Positions 35,944 through 44,785 of a stretch of 64,000 bases of DNA are shown piece after piece. Where the stretch lies: assembly GCA_963702685.1 (NCBI GenBank), contig CAVPDQ010000010.1, positions 1-64,000 of the forward strand, given 5' to 3'. This DNA is from AP-15 sp963702685 (lineage in GTDB: Bacteria > Pseudomonadota > Alphaproteobacteria > ATCC43930 > CGMCC-115725). The notes under the pieces are model-generated. The model was not told the DNA's origin. It saw nothing but the letters and a program-made list of their open reading frames with translations, and did no database searches. The translations under genes and the position numbers were made by a program. The stretch's first letter is position 1, and every line of letters starts with the position of its first letter.

Positions 35944-37251
35944 CTACATCTCCAGCAAAAGGCGGGTCGGGTCTTCGACGCATTCCTTGATGCGGACCAG
36001 GAAGCCGACCGCCTCGCGGCCGTCGACGATGCGGTGGTCGTAGGAGAGCGCCACATACATCATCGGCCGGATCTCGATCGCTTCGCCCACTGCGACCGGC
36101 CGCCGCTCGATCTTGTGCATGCCGAGGATGCCCGATTGCGGCGGGTTCAGGATCGGTGTCGATAAGAGCGAGCCGTAGACGCCGCCATTTGTGATCGTAA
36201 AGGTGCCGCCCGACAATTCGGCGATCGACAATTTGCCCTCGCGCGCCTTCTTACCCAGTTCGGCGATCGTCTTTTCGATTTCGGCAAAGCTCATCCGGTC
36301 GGCATCGCGCAGCACCGGCACGACGAGGCCCTGCCCGGCGCCGACCGCGACCCCGATGTCGTAATGGTTTTTGTAGACGATGTCGTCGCCGTCGATCTCG
36401 GCGTTGACCGCCGGAATTTCCTGCAACCCGACGAGCGCGGCCTTGACGAAGATCGACATAAAGCCGAGCCGCACGCCGTGTTTTTTCTCGAATGCATCGC
36501 GCCAGCGCTCGCGCAACGCGATCACGGCGCTCAGGTCGATTTCGTTGAAGGTGGTCAGCATTGCCGCGGTGTTTTGCGCCGCCTTCAGCCGCTCGGCGAT
36601 GCGCCGCCTGAGCCGCGTCATGCGGACCCGCATCTCGCGCTCGGATTGGGGCGCGGGGGCCGCGGGCGGCGCCGGCATCGGAGCGGGCGCAGGGCGCGTG
36701 AGCGCCGCCGCCACATCGGCCTTGGTGAGCCGCTCGCCGGGTCCCGTCGCAGCAATCGCCGTGGCGTCGAGCCCGCTCTCGGCCACGATCTTGCGCACCG
36801 CCGGCCCGGCGCGATCGAGAGCGGCGGTGTTGCCCTCACCCGCCTTGCTCCGCTCGGCACCCTCTCCCGCATTGCGGGAGAGGGGCGGCCCGGGCTGGAG
36901 AGCCGGGTGGCCAAGGGCCGCGGCAGCGTCCGCCGCTTGCCCCTCTCCCGCAGTTCGGGAGAGGGTGGGGCCTGCCGCGATTGCGGCGGGAGGGTGAGGG
37001 GCGGCCGGCGCCGCACCCTCGGCGATCCGTCCCAGCAGCGCGCCGACCGGCACCTCGGCGCCCTCATCGGCCAGGATCTCGGTCAATGTCCCGGTCGCCG
37101 GCGCCGGCAATTCGAGCGTCGCCTTGTCGGTTTCGAGCTCGACCAACGGCTCGTCGCGCGCGACGGCGTCGCCCGGCCGCTTCAGCCATTTCGCGACCGT
37201 CGCCGCGGCGATCAACTCGCCGAGGCTCGGCACCTTGATTTCGGTCGCCAT
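35944..37251 (-). CDS. sucB: Dihydrolipoamide succinyltransferase (E2 of 2-oxoglutarate dehydrogenase)
   Basis: E2 passes succinyl groups from the lipoyl arm to CoA. The 435-residue protein has one lipoyl domain with the modified lysine near residue 43 (ETDKATLE). A linker spans residues 80-145, followed by a peripheral subunit-binding domain (AVRKIVAESGLDATAIAATG) and the catalytic domain ending SYDHRIVDGREAVGFLVRI. The linker is unusual: residues about 84-139 are coded by two CTCTCCCGC palindromes. It starts 10 bases after sucA ends. TLPxxR-type sequence and GGVYGSLLSTPILNPPQS in the catalytic domain support SucB rather than pyruvate E2. Confidence 0.95.
   Translation of the reverse strand: MATEIKVPSLGELIAAATVAKWLKRPGDAVARDEPLVELETDKATLELPAPATGTLTEILADEGAEVPVGALLGRIAEGAAPAAPHPPAAIAAGPTLSRTAGEGQAADAAAALGHPALQPGPPLSRNAGEGAERSKAGEGNTAALDRAGPAVRKIVAESGLDATAIAATGPGERLTKADVAAALTRPAPAPMPAPPAAPAPQSEREMRVRMTRLRRRIAERLKAAQNTAAMLTTFNEIDLSAVIALRERWRDAFEKKHGVRLGFMSIFVKAALVGLQEIPAVNAEIDGDDIVYKNHYDIGVAVGAGQGLVVPVLRDADRMSFAEIEKTIAELGKKAREGKLSIAELSGGTFTITNGGVYGSLLSTPILNPPQSGILGMHKIERRPVAVGEAIEIRPMMYVALSYDHRIVDGREAVGFLVRIKECVEDPTRLLLEM
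36833..37002. repeat. R3-like palindromic repeat inside the sucB linker
   Basis: Two palindromes (CCTCTCCCGCATTGCGGGAG at 36861 onward and CCCTCTCCCGCAGTTCGGGA at 36941 onward) are framed by CCCTCACCC and GGGTGAGGGG. This is the form of an intergenic repeat, but it is read through in frame and codes PTLSRTAGEG and PPLSRNAGEG in the E2 linker. Confidence 0.85.
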
Positions 37252-37261
37252 CGCCGGCCCG

Positions 37262-40086
37262 TCAGATCGCGAGCGCGGCGGCGACGAGGCGCGCCTGCTC
37301 GTCGAGATGGCGTTTGAAGAGGCCGGTGGCGGGTGCGGCGGCCTCGGCCCGGCCGACAAAGCGCGGCCGCTTGGCGGCGATGTCGAGATCGGCCAAGACC
37401 CGCTCGATGCGCCGGTCGAGAAAATTCCAGGCGCCCATGTTTTCCGGCTCCTCCTGGCACCACACGATCTCGGCATTGGGCCAGCGGGCGAGCGTCTTTG
37501 CCAGCGTCCTGAACGGGAACGGGTAGAGCTGCTCGATCCGAATGAGGGCCACGCGATCGTCGCCGGCGCTCGCGCGCGCTTTCGCAAGATCGAAATAGAC
37601 CTTGCCCGAGCACAAGACGACGCGGCGCACCTTGTCGTCGGCGGCGATCGGCCCGGTTTCGCCGATGAGGCGGTGAAAGCTGGTGCCTTCGGCCATCGCA
37701 TCGAGCCGGGAGCCCGCTTGCGGGGCGCGCAGCAATGATTTCGGGGTGAAGACGACGAGCGGCTTTCTGAAGTTGCGGCGGATTTGGCGGCGCAGCACGT
37801 GAAAGTAATTGGCCGCGCTCGTCGGGTTGCAGACCTGGATGTTGTCCTCGGCGCAGAGCTGCAGCCAGCGCTCGATGCGGCCCGAGGAATGCTCCGGCCC
37901 CTGGCCCTCATAGCCGTGCGGCAACAAGAGCACGAGGCCGCTCATCCGGAGCCACTTGGCTTCGCCGGCGCTCGAAAAACTGGTCGATGACGACCTGGGC
38001 GCCATTGGCGAAATCGCCGAACTGCGCCTCCCACAGCACCAGGGTGGAGGGGTCGGCGGTGCTGTAGCCGTATTCGAAGCCGACCACCGCGGCCTCGGAG
38101 AGCGGGCTGTCGATGATGTCGAATTGGGCCTGCCCGTCGCTGGACATGGTTGATCGGGACCCAGCGCGCCTCGCTCTCCTGGTCGATCAAGATGGCGTGC
38201 CGCTGCGAAAAGGTGCCGCGCCCGCTGTCCTGGCCCGAAAAGCGCACATGCGTGCCCTCGGCGCAGAGGGACGCGATCGCCAAGGCCTCGGCGGTGGCCC
38301 AATCGATGCCGTCGCCGGTCTCGACCGCCGCGCGCTTGGCATCGAGCTGGCGCGCGATCTTGGGGTTGAGGCGAAACCCTTCGGGCACCGTCGCCAGCGC
38401 CCGCCCCAGCTCGCGCAGCCGGGCAACCGGGATGCCGGTGTCGCCGCGCCGGTCGTCGTCGGGGGCGGTCGCGAGCCCGGCCCAGGCACCTTCGAGCCAA
38501 TCGGCCTTGTTCGGGCGATAGCTTTTGGCCGCCGCGAGCTCGGTTTCGAGCCGGGACAGGAAATCGCCCGCGATCTTGCCGGCTTCGTCCGCGCCGACCA
38601 CCCCTTCGGCGGCGAGGCGTGCCGCGTAGATCTGCCGGGTTGTCGCGTGGTCGGCGATCGCGCGGTACATCAGGGGCTGGGTGAAGGCCGGCTCGTCGCC
38701 TTCATTGTGGCCGTGCCGGCGATAGCAGAAGAGATCGACGACCACGTCCTTCTTGAATTCTTGGCGGTATTCGACGGCGACGCGGGCGACCGTGGCAACC
38801 GCTTCCGGATCGTCGCCGTTGACGTGAAAGATCGGCGCTTGCACGGCCTTGGCGATGTCCGACGGGTAGGGGCTGGAGCGCGCCGCCGAGGGTGCCGTCG
38901 TAAAGCCGATCTGGTTGTTGACGATCAAATGGACCGTGCCGCCGATCGAAAAGCCCGAGAGCTCGGACAATTCGAGCGTTTCGGCGACAAAGCCCTGGCC
39001 GGCAAAGGCGGCGTCGCCATGCATCAGGATGCCGGCGACTTCTACGCGATCGGCGTCGCCGCGAAGCTGCTGCTTGGCGCGCGCCTTGCCGAGGACGACC
39101 GGATCGACGGCTTCGAGATGCGACGGGTTGGCGGCCAACGACAGGTGCACGCTGCGTCCGCCGATGTCGCGATCGCCGGACGTGCCGAGGTGGTATTTGA
39201 CGTCGCCCGAGCCGTGGACGTGGTCGGGATGCGTCGCATTCCCCTGGAATTCGGCAAAGATCGCGGCAAAGGGCTTGCCGACAAAATTCGCCAGCACATT
39301 GAGCCGGCCGCGATGCGGCATGCCGATGACGAATTCGCGGATGCCGAGCTCGGCGCCGCGGCCGAGGATCGCTTCGAGCGCCGGCATCAAGGATTCGGCG
39401 CCTTCGAGACCGAACCTTTTGGTTCCGGTATAGCGGCGGTCGAGAAACCGCTCGAAGGTCTCGGCCTCGGTCAGGCTTTGCAGGATGCGGCGCTTCTCAG
39501 CGGCGGCGAAGGCCGGCGAATTGTCGGGCTTCTCGAACCGTTCTTGGATCCAGGCGCGCTCGTCCGGCACCTGGATGTGCATGTATTCGACGCCGACCCG
39601 CCCGCAATAGGTCCGGCGCAATATGGCGACGATGTCGCGCAGCGACGCGCGGTCACGGCCGAACAGGCCGGCGATAAAAATGTCGCGGTCGAGATCGGCT
39701 TCGGCAAAGCCATAGCTGCGGTAGTCGAGCTCCGGATAGGGCCCGCGCCGGTCGAGGCCGAGCGGATCGAGATCGGCTTCGAGATGGCCGCGCACCCGAT
39801 AGGCGCGCACCAGCTGCATGGCGCGGATCGAACCGGTCGTCGCCTGGCGCAGCGTTTCGGGATCGAGTGCCGCGGCAGCGCCGTCGGCGATCCTGGCGGC
39901 CCGCGGTGCCCAAGACGGCCCGCGCCACTCGCCGAGCGCCGCCGCCGTGTCGTCTCCGATCTCCGCGAAAAACCGCCGCCAGCTATCGTCGACCGAGGCC
40001 GGATCTTCGACAAAGCGCGCGTAGAGATCGGCGATGAAGCCGGCATTGCCTCCGGTCAAAAAGCTCGCACCGTCGATGTTCGTCAT
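37262..40086 (-). CDS. sucA: 2-oxoglutarate dehydrogenase E1 component (two frame breaks)
   Basis: E1 decarboxylates 2-oxoglutarate with ThDP in the citric acid cycle. The roughly 940-residue protein starts SFLTGGNAGFIADLYARFVE, carries the characteristic GMPHRGRLNVLANFVGKP, HGDAAFAGQG and IVNNQIGFTT, and ends with the transketolase-like C-terminal domain (QLYPFPFRTLAKTL, WCQEEPENMGAWNFLDRRIE). The frame changes at about 38146 (one extra C in GTCC) and again near 37968 (a GC pair missing). Both breaks are mid-domain with perfect protein continuity, so I regard them as errors. It heads the operon with sucB. The PIN-domain pair lies upstream. Confidence 0.95.
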
Positions 40087-40206
40087 CGGTGACCCTGAAA
40101 TGCTTTTCCCATCTCGCCGCTCAGGCCAAGCCCGCGACCCGGCCGGCCTTCGATTCCAGCTCGTCCCAGCACAACATAAGGAACCGATATAGGAAATCCC
40201 GCGCGA

Positions 40207-40611
40207 TTACGGCGTCGCGCGCCGCACAAAGGCAGCGGGGGTGATAATCGGGATGCCGCGGAACGGATCGAGCGCGAGCAGGTCGGCATCGCCGCTGACG
40301 ATGAGGCCGGCACGGCCGTTGACCGCCAGCTCCAAAAACTTGTCGTCCTTGGGATCGCGGCAAGCGGCGATCCGCTCTGTGATCGGTACCAGCTCGGCCA
40401 CCGTCAGCACCTCGTCCAGCCACACGAGAAAATCCTCCGGGATCAGCGGCGTAAGGCGCGGCCGCGCCAGAGTCATGAGCGGCTCCTGCTCGGTGGTGCT
40501 GGATTTCAGAAGAAGGTCACGCTCCGCGGCGAGATGGACCGCTTCGTATGGCAGCGATCTCTCCTTTAGCGCCGCGCTGATGAAAACATTGGTATCGACG
40601 ACAATTCTCAT
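40207..40611 (-). CDS. PIN-domain ribonuclease toxin
   Basis: The 134-residue protein has the PIN-fold start MRIVVDTNVFISAALK and the acidic residues of the later blocks (DPKDDKFLELAVNG, IVSGDADLLAL), which together bind metal for RNA cleavage. Its ATG overlaps the stop of the small upstream gene by 4 bases (ATGA), the standard layout of VapBC-like toxin-antitoxin pairs. The pair sits upstream of sucA on the same strand. Among PIN subgroups it is closest in appearance to those called PhoH-independent putative toxin components. Confidence 0.85.
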   Translation of the reverse strand: MRIVVDTNVFISAALKERSLPYEAVHLAAERDLLLKSSTTEQEPLMTLARPRLTPLIPEDFLVWLDEVLTVAELVPITERIAACRDPKDDKFLELAVNGRAGLIVSGDADLLALDPFRGIPIITPAAFVRRATP

Positions 40612-40838
40612 CGAATAAGCGGCTGCGCCTCGGTGCGAGCCTCATCAATGAGCCGGTCGATGTCGTCGTCGGTGAGGCCCGCCGCGATGACGCGCAGGCG
40701 CGCCTCGCGACGGCCAGGGATCAGCTCGTCGGGCTGGACCGTGACCGTCACGCGATGGTGCGGATCGAGCCCGCGGCGCGCCAGCTCGGCGGCAACCTCG
40801 CCCACCGTCGTCTCGATCACTTCGGCTCGCTGCGGCAT
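40608..40838 (-). CDS. Probable antitoxin partner of the PIN toxin
   Basis: The 76-residue acidic protein starts MPQRAEVIETTVGEVAAELA and ends DDDIDRLIDEARTEAQPLI. It is not an obvious member of a named antitoxin family. Size, order and the 4-base overlap with the PIN gene make an antitoxin role likely. The N-terminal half could form the DNA-binding part and the acidic C-terminal helix the toxin-neutralising part; that is inference. No operator was recognised upstream. Confidence 0.6.
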   Translation of the reverse strand: MPQRAEVIETTVGEVAAELARRGLDPHHRVTVTVQPDELIPGRREARLRVIAAGLTDDDIDRLIDEARTEAQPLIR

Positions 40839-41088
40839 GGTTCGCGCTCCTCGTTCTGGGATTTAGGCCCGCAGCGAAGAGATTTCAAACCAAGTATAAA
40901 GGAATCCGCCACCGCTGCGGCCCCCGGTCCGCTTGCACCCAAAACCGCGGCGCCGCCACCGGCATCGGGCTGCCAAGTCGTAGGCACAGCGAGATATTCC
41001 GGATTTCGGTTGACGGCCCGGTAAGCCCTTTCCTCGATCCTTTCACGTCGGCGTGGTCGCCGACATGTTTTGAAGAGTGGGATGCTCG

Positions 41089-41556
41089 ATGGACAGCCGT
41101 TCTGAAAATCGGAGCTTTTTGATCAAGGTCAACTCGAACGACGCTCCGGGCGAGCTCGGGGTGCCCAAGAAGGCCTCCGAGTGGGAAAACGGATTTTTCA
41201 AGACCGATTCCCCTCTAAAGAGTAGACGCGGGCACGATTTCCCGATGGCGCAGACGTTAAACCCGAGGATCGGTGAAAATCTTTACATTTGGATAAATGT
41301 AACAAAGAAAAAATTCGCGCCTGGAAAAGGTCTAACCGCAATGGCAGAGGTCTCTTCCGATCCGATGCCGGATCAGGGGAGAAAGATAAGAATTCAGGTC
41401 AGGAATGTCCGCCTGTACAATCCTCCAGGGATTATCAACAACTCCCATCTCCCTGGTACGCCGGGCAGCGTGCATCCTCCGCGTTTGCCGACGCCGATGC
41501 GTCCCAACATGACGATCGTGGGTGCCTCCCGGCTCTTGCGGGCCTCTCGGCATTGA
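41089..41556 (+). CDS. Small EVE/PUA-like domain protein, atypical base composition
   Basis: The roughly 155-residue protein contains RSFLIKVNSNDAPGELGVPK, then NPRIGENLYIWINVTKKK, GLTAMAEVSSDP and KIRIQVRNVRLYNPPG. The GxxLYIWIN...GLTAxAEV pattern resembles EVE-type (PUA-like) domains that bind modified bases, but the match is weak. The last 40 residues look unrelated. Another frame (about 41510-41640) reads plausibly (ALSVGDELDNLEGGNIACRE), so the true C terminus may be lost by a frame break. The gene is clearly AT-richer than its neighbours, a sign of transfer. An alternative GTG start lies at 41077. Confidence 0.45.
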   Translation: MDSRSENRSFLIKVNSNDAPGELGVPKKASEWENGFFKTDSPLKSRRGHDFPMAQTLNPRIGENLYIWINVTKKKFAPGKGLTAMAEVSSDPMPDQGRKIRIQVRNVRLYNPPGIINNSHLPGTPGSVHPPRLPTPMRPNMTIVGASRLLRASRH

Positions 41557-41623
41557 GCGTCGGCGACGAGCTCGATAATCTCGAAGGCGGCAATATCGCC
41601 TGTCGAGAGGTCTGCGAACTGGA

Positions 41624-42088
41624 ATGGCCCGTCCTGCGCTGCCGCCGTTTACCTCGGAAACCGCCACACAAAAGGTGCGCCTGGCCGAGAATGCCTGGAA
41701 CACCCGAGAGCCCGAACGGGTGGCGCTCGGCTATTCCGAAGCGAGCCGGTGGCGCAACCGCGTCGAATTCTTCCAGGGCCGCCCGGCGATTATCGAATTT
41801 TTGCGGCGCAAATGGGCCAAAGAGCTCGACTACCGCCTGATCAAGGAATTGTGGGCGTTCGCCGACAACCGCATCGCGGTTCGCTACCAATACGAATGGC
41901 ACGACGGCTCGGGCAGCTGGTTCCGCGCGCACGGCAACGAGCTGTGGGAGTTCGACGCCGACGGGCTGATGCGGCGGCGCGAAGCGAGCATCAACGACGT
42001 GCCGATCCGCGAGCCTGACCGGCGGTTCCATTGGCCGCTCGGCCCGCGACCGGCGGACCACCCGGGCCTGACCGAGCTCGGCCTTTAG
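41624..42088 (+). CDS. DUF1348 (COG3558) NTF2-like protein
   Basis: This 154-residue protein matches the DUF1348 family closely over its whole length. Recognisable segments are PPFTSETATQKVRLAENAWN, RNRVEFFQGRPAIIEFLRRK, ELDYRLIKELWAF and ASINDVPIREPDRRF. The fold is a cone-shaped alpha/beta NTF2-like barrel. Its substrate or role is not known, although related proteins include small-molecule isomerases. The base composition returns to the local norm here, unlike the gene before it. Confidence 0.85.
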   Translation: MARPALPPFTSETATQKVRLAENAWNTREPERVALGYSEASRWRNRVEFFQGRPAIIEFLRRKWAKELDYRLIKELWAFADNRIAVRYQYEWHDGSGSWFRAHGNELWEFDADGLMRRREASINDVPIREPDRRFHWPLGPRPADHPGLTELGL

Positions 42089-42121
42089 TTGGATGCCGAA
42101 AATTAGCAACCCGTTGCGCTC

Positions 42122-42258
42122 CATCCTTCGAGACGGCCGCCTATCGGCGACCTCCTCAGGATGAGGAAATATCGTCAGCTTGCCTCACTCTGAGGAGGCC
42201 CCCTTCGAGACGCCGCCTGCGGCGGCCCCTCAGGACAAGCGGGCCGTCTCGAAGGGTG
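42122..42258. repeat. Intergenic palindromic repeat, family R2
   Basis: Facing halves (CATCCTTCGAGACGGCC and GGGCCGTCTCGAAGGGTG) enclose CCTCCTCAGGATGAGG and CTGAGGAGGCCCCCTTCGAG. The unit fills the gap before the nitronate monooxygenase gene. Confidence 0.75.
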
Positions 42259-42323
42259 CTCACGCAGGCAATTGGTATTGTTCAGCGGCCTTTTCGCGCT
42301 CAGGGGACTCGCGGAGAAACATT

Positions 42324-43292
42324 ATGCCAGTCATCGAAACCGCGTTGACCCGTTTGCTCGGGATCGAGCACCCGATCCTGCTCGCGCCGATGGGCTCGGC
42401 AGCCGGCGGCAAGCTCGCCGCCGCGGTGACCAATGCCGGCGGTCTCGGGCTCGTCGGGTCGGGCTATGCCAATGCCGCGACCATCCGGCAGGAATTGGCC
42501 GAGGCCGGCAACACGCGGGTTGGGATCGGGTTCATCCTCTGGGCGCTCGACCGCAACCCCGCAGCGCTCGACGTGGCCCTCGAGGCGCAGCCCGCCGCGG
42601 TGATGCTGTCGTTTGGCGACCCGGCCCCGTTCACCGGCCGGATCAAGAGTGCCGGCGTCAAGATCATCTGCCAGGTGCAGACCCTGGCCCAGGCGAAGGA
42701 AGCCGCCGCCGCCGGTGCCGATGCGATCATCGCCCAGGGACGTGACGCCGGCGGTCACGCCGGGACGACGCGCGGCACGATCGGCTTTGTCCCGGCTGTG
42801 GTCGACGCCGTCGCCCCGATCCCGGTGGTCGCGGCGGGCGGGATCGCCGATGGGCGCGGCCTCGCCGCAGCGCTCAATCTGGGGGCAGCTGGTGTGTCGA
42901 TGGGAACGCGGTTTACCGCGTCGCGCGAATCGCTGTGGGACCCGGCGATGAAAGCCGCAGCCCTCGCCGCCGGCGGCGACCAGACCCAGCAGACCCGCGT
43001 CTTCGACATCGTGCGCGGCGCGCCCTGGCCGGCGATCTATCCCGGCCGCGGCTTGCGCAACGCCTTCTCCGCCGAATGGCACGGCCGCGAAGCGGCGCTG
43101 GAAGCCGGGCGGCAGGATCACGAAAAGGCGTATCTCGCCGCCGATGCGAACGATTTCGCCACTCGCGTCGTCTGGGCGGGTGAAGGGGTGGACCTCGTCA
43201 ACGATATCCCGACCGCCGCCGAAATCATCGAGCGGATCGTCGCCCAGGCTGCCGCGACGCTGACCCGCGGCGCCGCCATGGTGCGCAAATAG
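42324..43292 (+). CDS. Nitronate monooxygenase family flavoprotein
   Basis: The 322-residue TIM-barrel protein matches FMN-dependent nitronate monooxygenases (formerly 2-nitropropane dioxygenases). It starts GIEHPILLAPMGSAAGGKLA, shows the phosphate-binding VVAAGGIADGRGLAAALNLG and the family motif IAQGRDAGGHAG, and has GTRFTASRESLWD. GGAG stands about 9 bases before the ATG at 42324. The reaction would be oxidation of alkyl nitronates to carbonyl compounds; many family members have other, unknown substrates. It begins a run of three flavoenzymes on the plus strand. Confidence 0.87.
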   Translation: MPVIETALTRLLGIEHPILLAPMGSAAGGKLAAAVTNAGGLGLVGSGYANAATIRQELAEAGNTRVGIGFILWALDRNPAALDVALEAQPAAVMLSFGDPAPFTGRIKSAGVKIICQVQTLAQAKEAAAAGADAIIAQGRDAGGHAGTTRGTIGFVPAVVDAVAPIPVVAAGGIADGRGLAAALNLGAAGVSMGTRFTASRESLWDPAMKAAALAAGGDQTQQTRVFDIVRGAPWPAIYPGRGLRNAFSAEWHGREAALEAGRQDHEKAYLAADANDFATRVVWAGEGVDLVNDIPTAAEIIERIVAQAAATLTRGAAMVRK

Positions 43293-43484
43293 CATCCACG
43301 AAGACGCCCTTGTCGCAGCCGGGCCGCGGCTCCCGCCGGATCATCTGACGGTGTTCCCGTTGCCGGTGCGCCGCGCCCTGCGGGAAGCTGCTGCGCGCAC
43401 GGCAATTCTGCGTTGTCGCGTCGCCAAAAAATGCGCCATGTTGCGCGCTGCACGAGAGCCGGACCGCAGAGGGACCGTGGCGAG

Positions 43485-44678
43485 ATGAGGCTGAGCGACG
43501 CCGTCAACATCGAAGACCTGCATAAAATGGCGAAGCGGCGGCTGCCGAAGATCGCGTTCGACTTTATCGAAGGCGGTCTCGAAGACGAGCGCGGGCTCGA
43601 AACCAACACCTCCGCCTTTCATAAGCATCAATTATTGCCGCGCTATCTCGTCGATGTGTCGGTGCGCGACCAGACCGCGACGTTGTTCGGACACATTTAT
43701 GCGAGCCCGTTCGGGATTTCGCCGACCGGCGGCGCCGGGCTCTTTCGCCGCGGCGCCGATCTGATGCTGGCCCGCGCGGCGGCCGAAGCGAACATCCCCT
43801 ACATCATGTCGGGCGCCAGCAACAATTCGATCGAGGCGGCGGCGAAGATCGCACCCGACAACACCTGGTATCAGCTTTATGCCGCAAGCGACGCTCATGT
43901 CCGCGAGGACATGATCCGCCGCGCCGCCGATGCCGGGCTCGGCGCGCTGGTCTTGACCGTCGATGTGCCGATCGGATCGAAGCGCGAGCGCAACATCAAA
44001 AACGGCTTTGCCAATGTCCGCGGCGGATTGTTTCAGGCGTTGAGCCTCAAGCCGTCGATTTTGCTGGAGGCGCTGACCCATCCCGGCTGGATCGCCGAAT
44101 ACCTGCGGCACGGCGGCGGCACGCCGATGCTGCAAAACTGGCAGCCCTATGCCCGCAACCGCGCCAATGCCGAGGAGGTCTATAATTTCTCGCGCTCGCT
44201 GATGCCGTTCGCCGCGCAGACCTGGCGCGACCTCGAGCGCTATCGCCGGCTCTTTCCGCGCGCGCTTGTGGTCAAGGGGATCATGAGCCCGCAGGATGCG
44301 CTGCGCTGCGCCGAAATCGGCTGCGACGGGATCATCGTCTCAAACCATGGCGGACGCCAGCTCGACCAGGCGCCGGGCTCGCTCGATGTATTGCCGGCGG
44401 TCAACGCGGCGGTCGGCGACAAGCTCGCGGTCATGCTCGACAGCGGCGTGCGGCGCGGCGCCGACATCCTGGTGGCGCTCTGCCTCGGCGCCAAATTTGT
44501 CTTTATGGGCCGGCCGACCCTCTATGGCGCTGCCGCAGGCGGCATCCCCGGCGTCAAAAAGGCGGTCGAGATCTTTCGCGGCGAGATCGACCTCGTCATG
44601 GCCCAGATCGGCTGCCCCAGCCTCGCCGAGCTCGGACCCGATTTCCTCTGGCGCAACGATTGGCAGACGAACCGCTGA
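43485..44678 (+). CDS. FMN-dependent alpha-hydroxy-acid oxidizing protein (LldD/GOX family)
   Basis: The 397-residue enzyme has the glycolate-oxidase/L-lactate-dehydrogenase fold: SDAVNIEDLHKMAKRRLPK and FDFIEGGLEDERGL at the start, FGISPTGGAGLFRRGAD, the active-site motif SNHGGRQLDQAPG with its catalytic histidine, and VMLDSGVRRGADI for FMN phosphate. The ATG at 43485 follows GAGGG. Substrates in this family include L-lactate, mandelate and glycolate; sequence alone does not decide. Its location between nitronate monooxygenase and a luciferase-like flavoenzyme may mean a common degradative pathway. Confidence 0.92.
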   Translation: MRLSDAVNIEDLHKMAKRRLPKIAFDFIEGGLEDERGLETNTSAFHKHQLLPRYLVDVSVRDQTATLFGHIYASPFGISPTGGAGLFRRGADLMLARAAAEANIPYIMSGASNNSIEAAAKIAPDNTWYQLYAASDAHVREDMIRRAADAGLGALVLTVDVPIGSKRERNIKNGFANVRGGLFQALSLKPSILLEALTHPGWIAEYLRHGGGTPMLQNWQPYARNRANAEEVYNFSRSLMPFAAQTWRDLERYRRLFPRALVVKGIMSPQDALRCAEIGCDGIIVSNHGGRQLDQAPGSLDVLPAVNAAVGDKLAVMLDSGVRRGADILVALCLGAKFVFMGRPTLYGAAAGGIPGVKKAVEIFRGEIDLVMAQIGCPSLAELGPDFLWRNDWQTNR

Positions 44679-44785
44679 CCCTGCGTCGATCCGGACAAGA
44701 CCGGGTATTTGGCCGGCAAGAGGTATTTGGAACAGGTCGCCGGGCAGCGTAGTGTCGCTCGCGGCTCACGGAGGGGATCGGAGCG

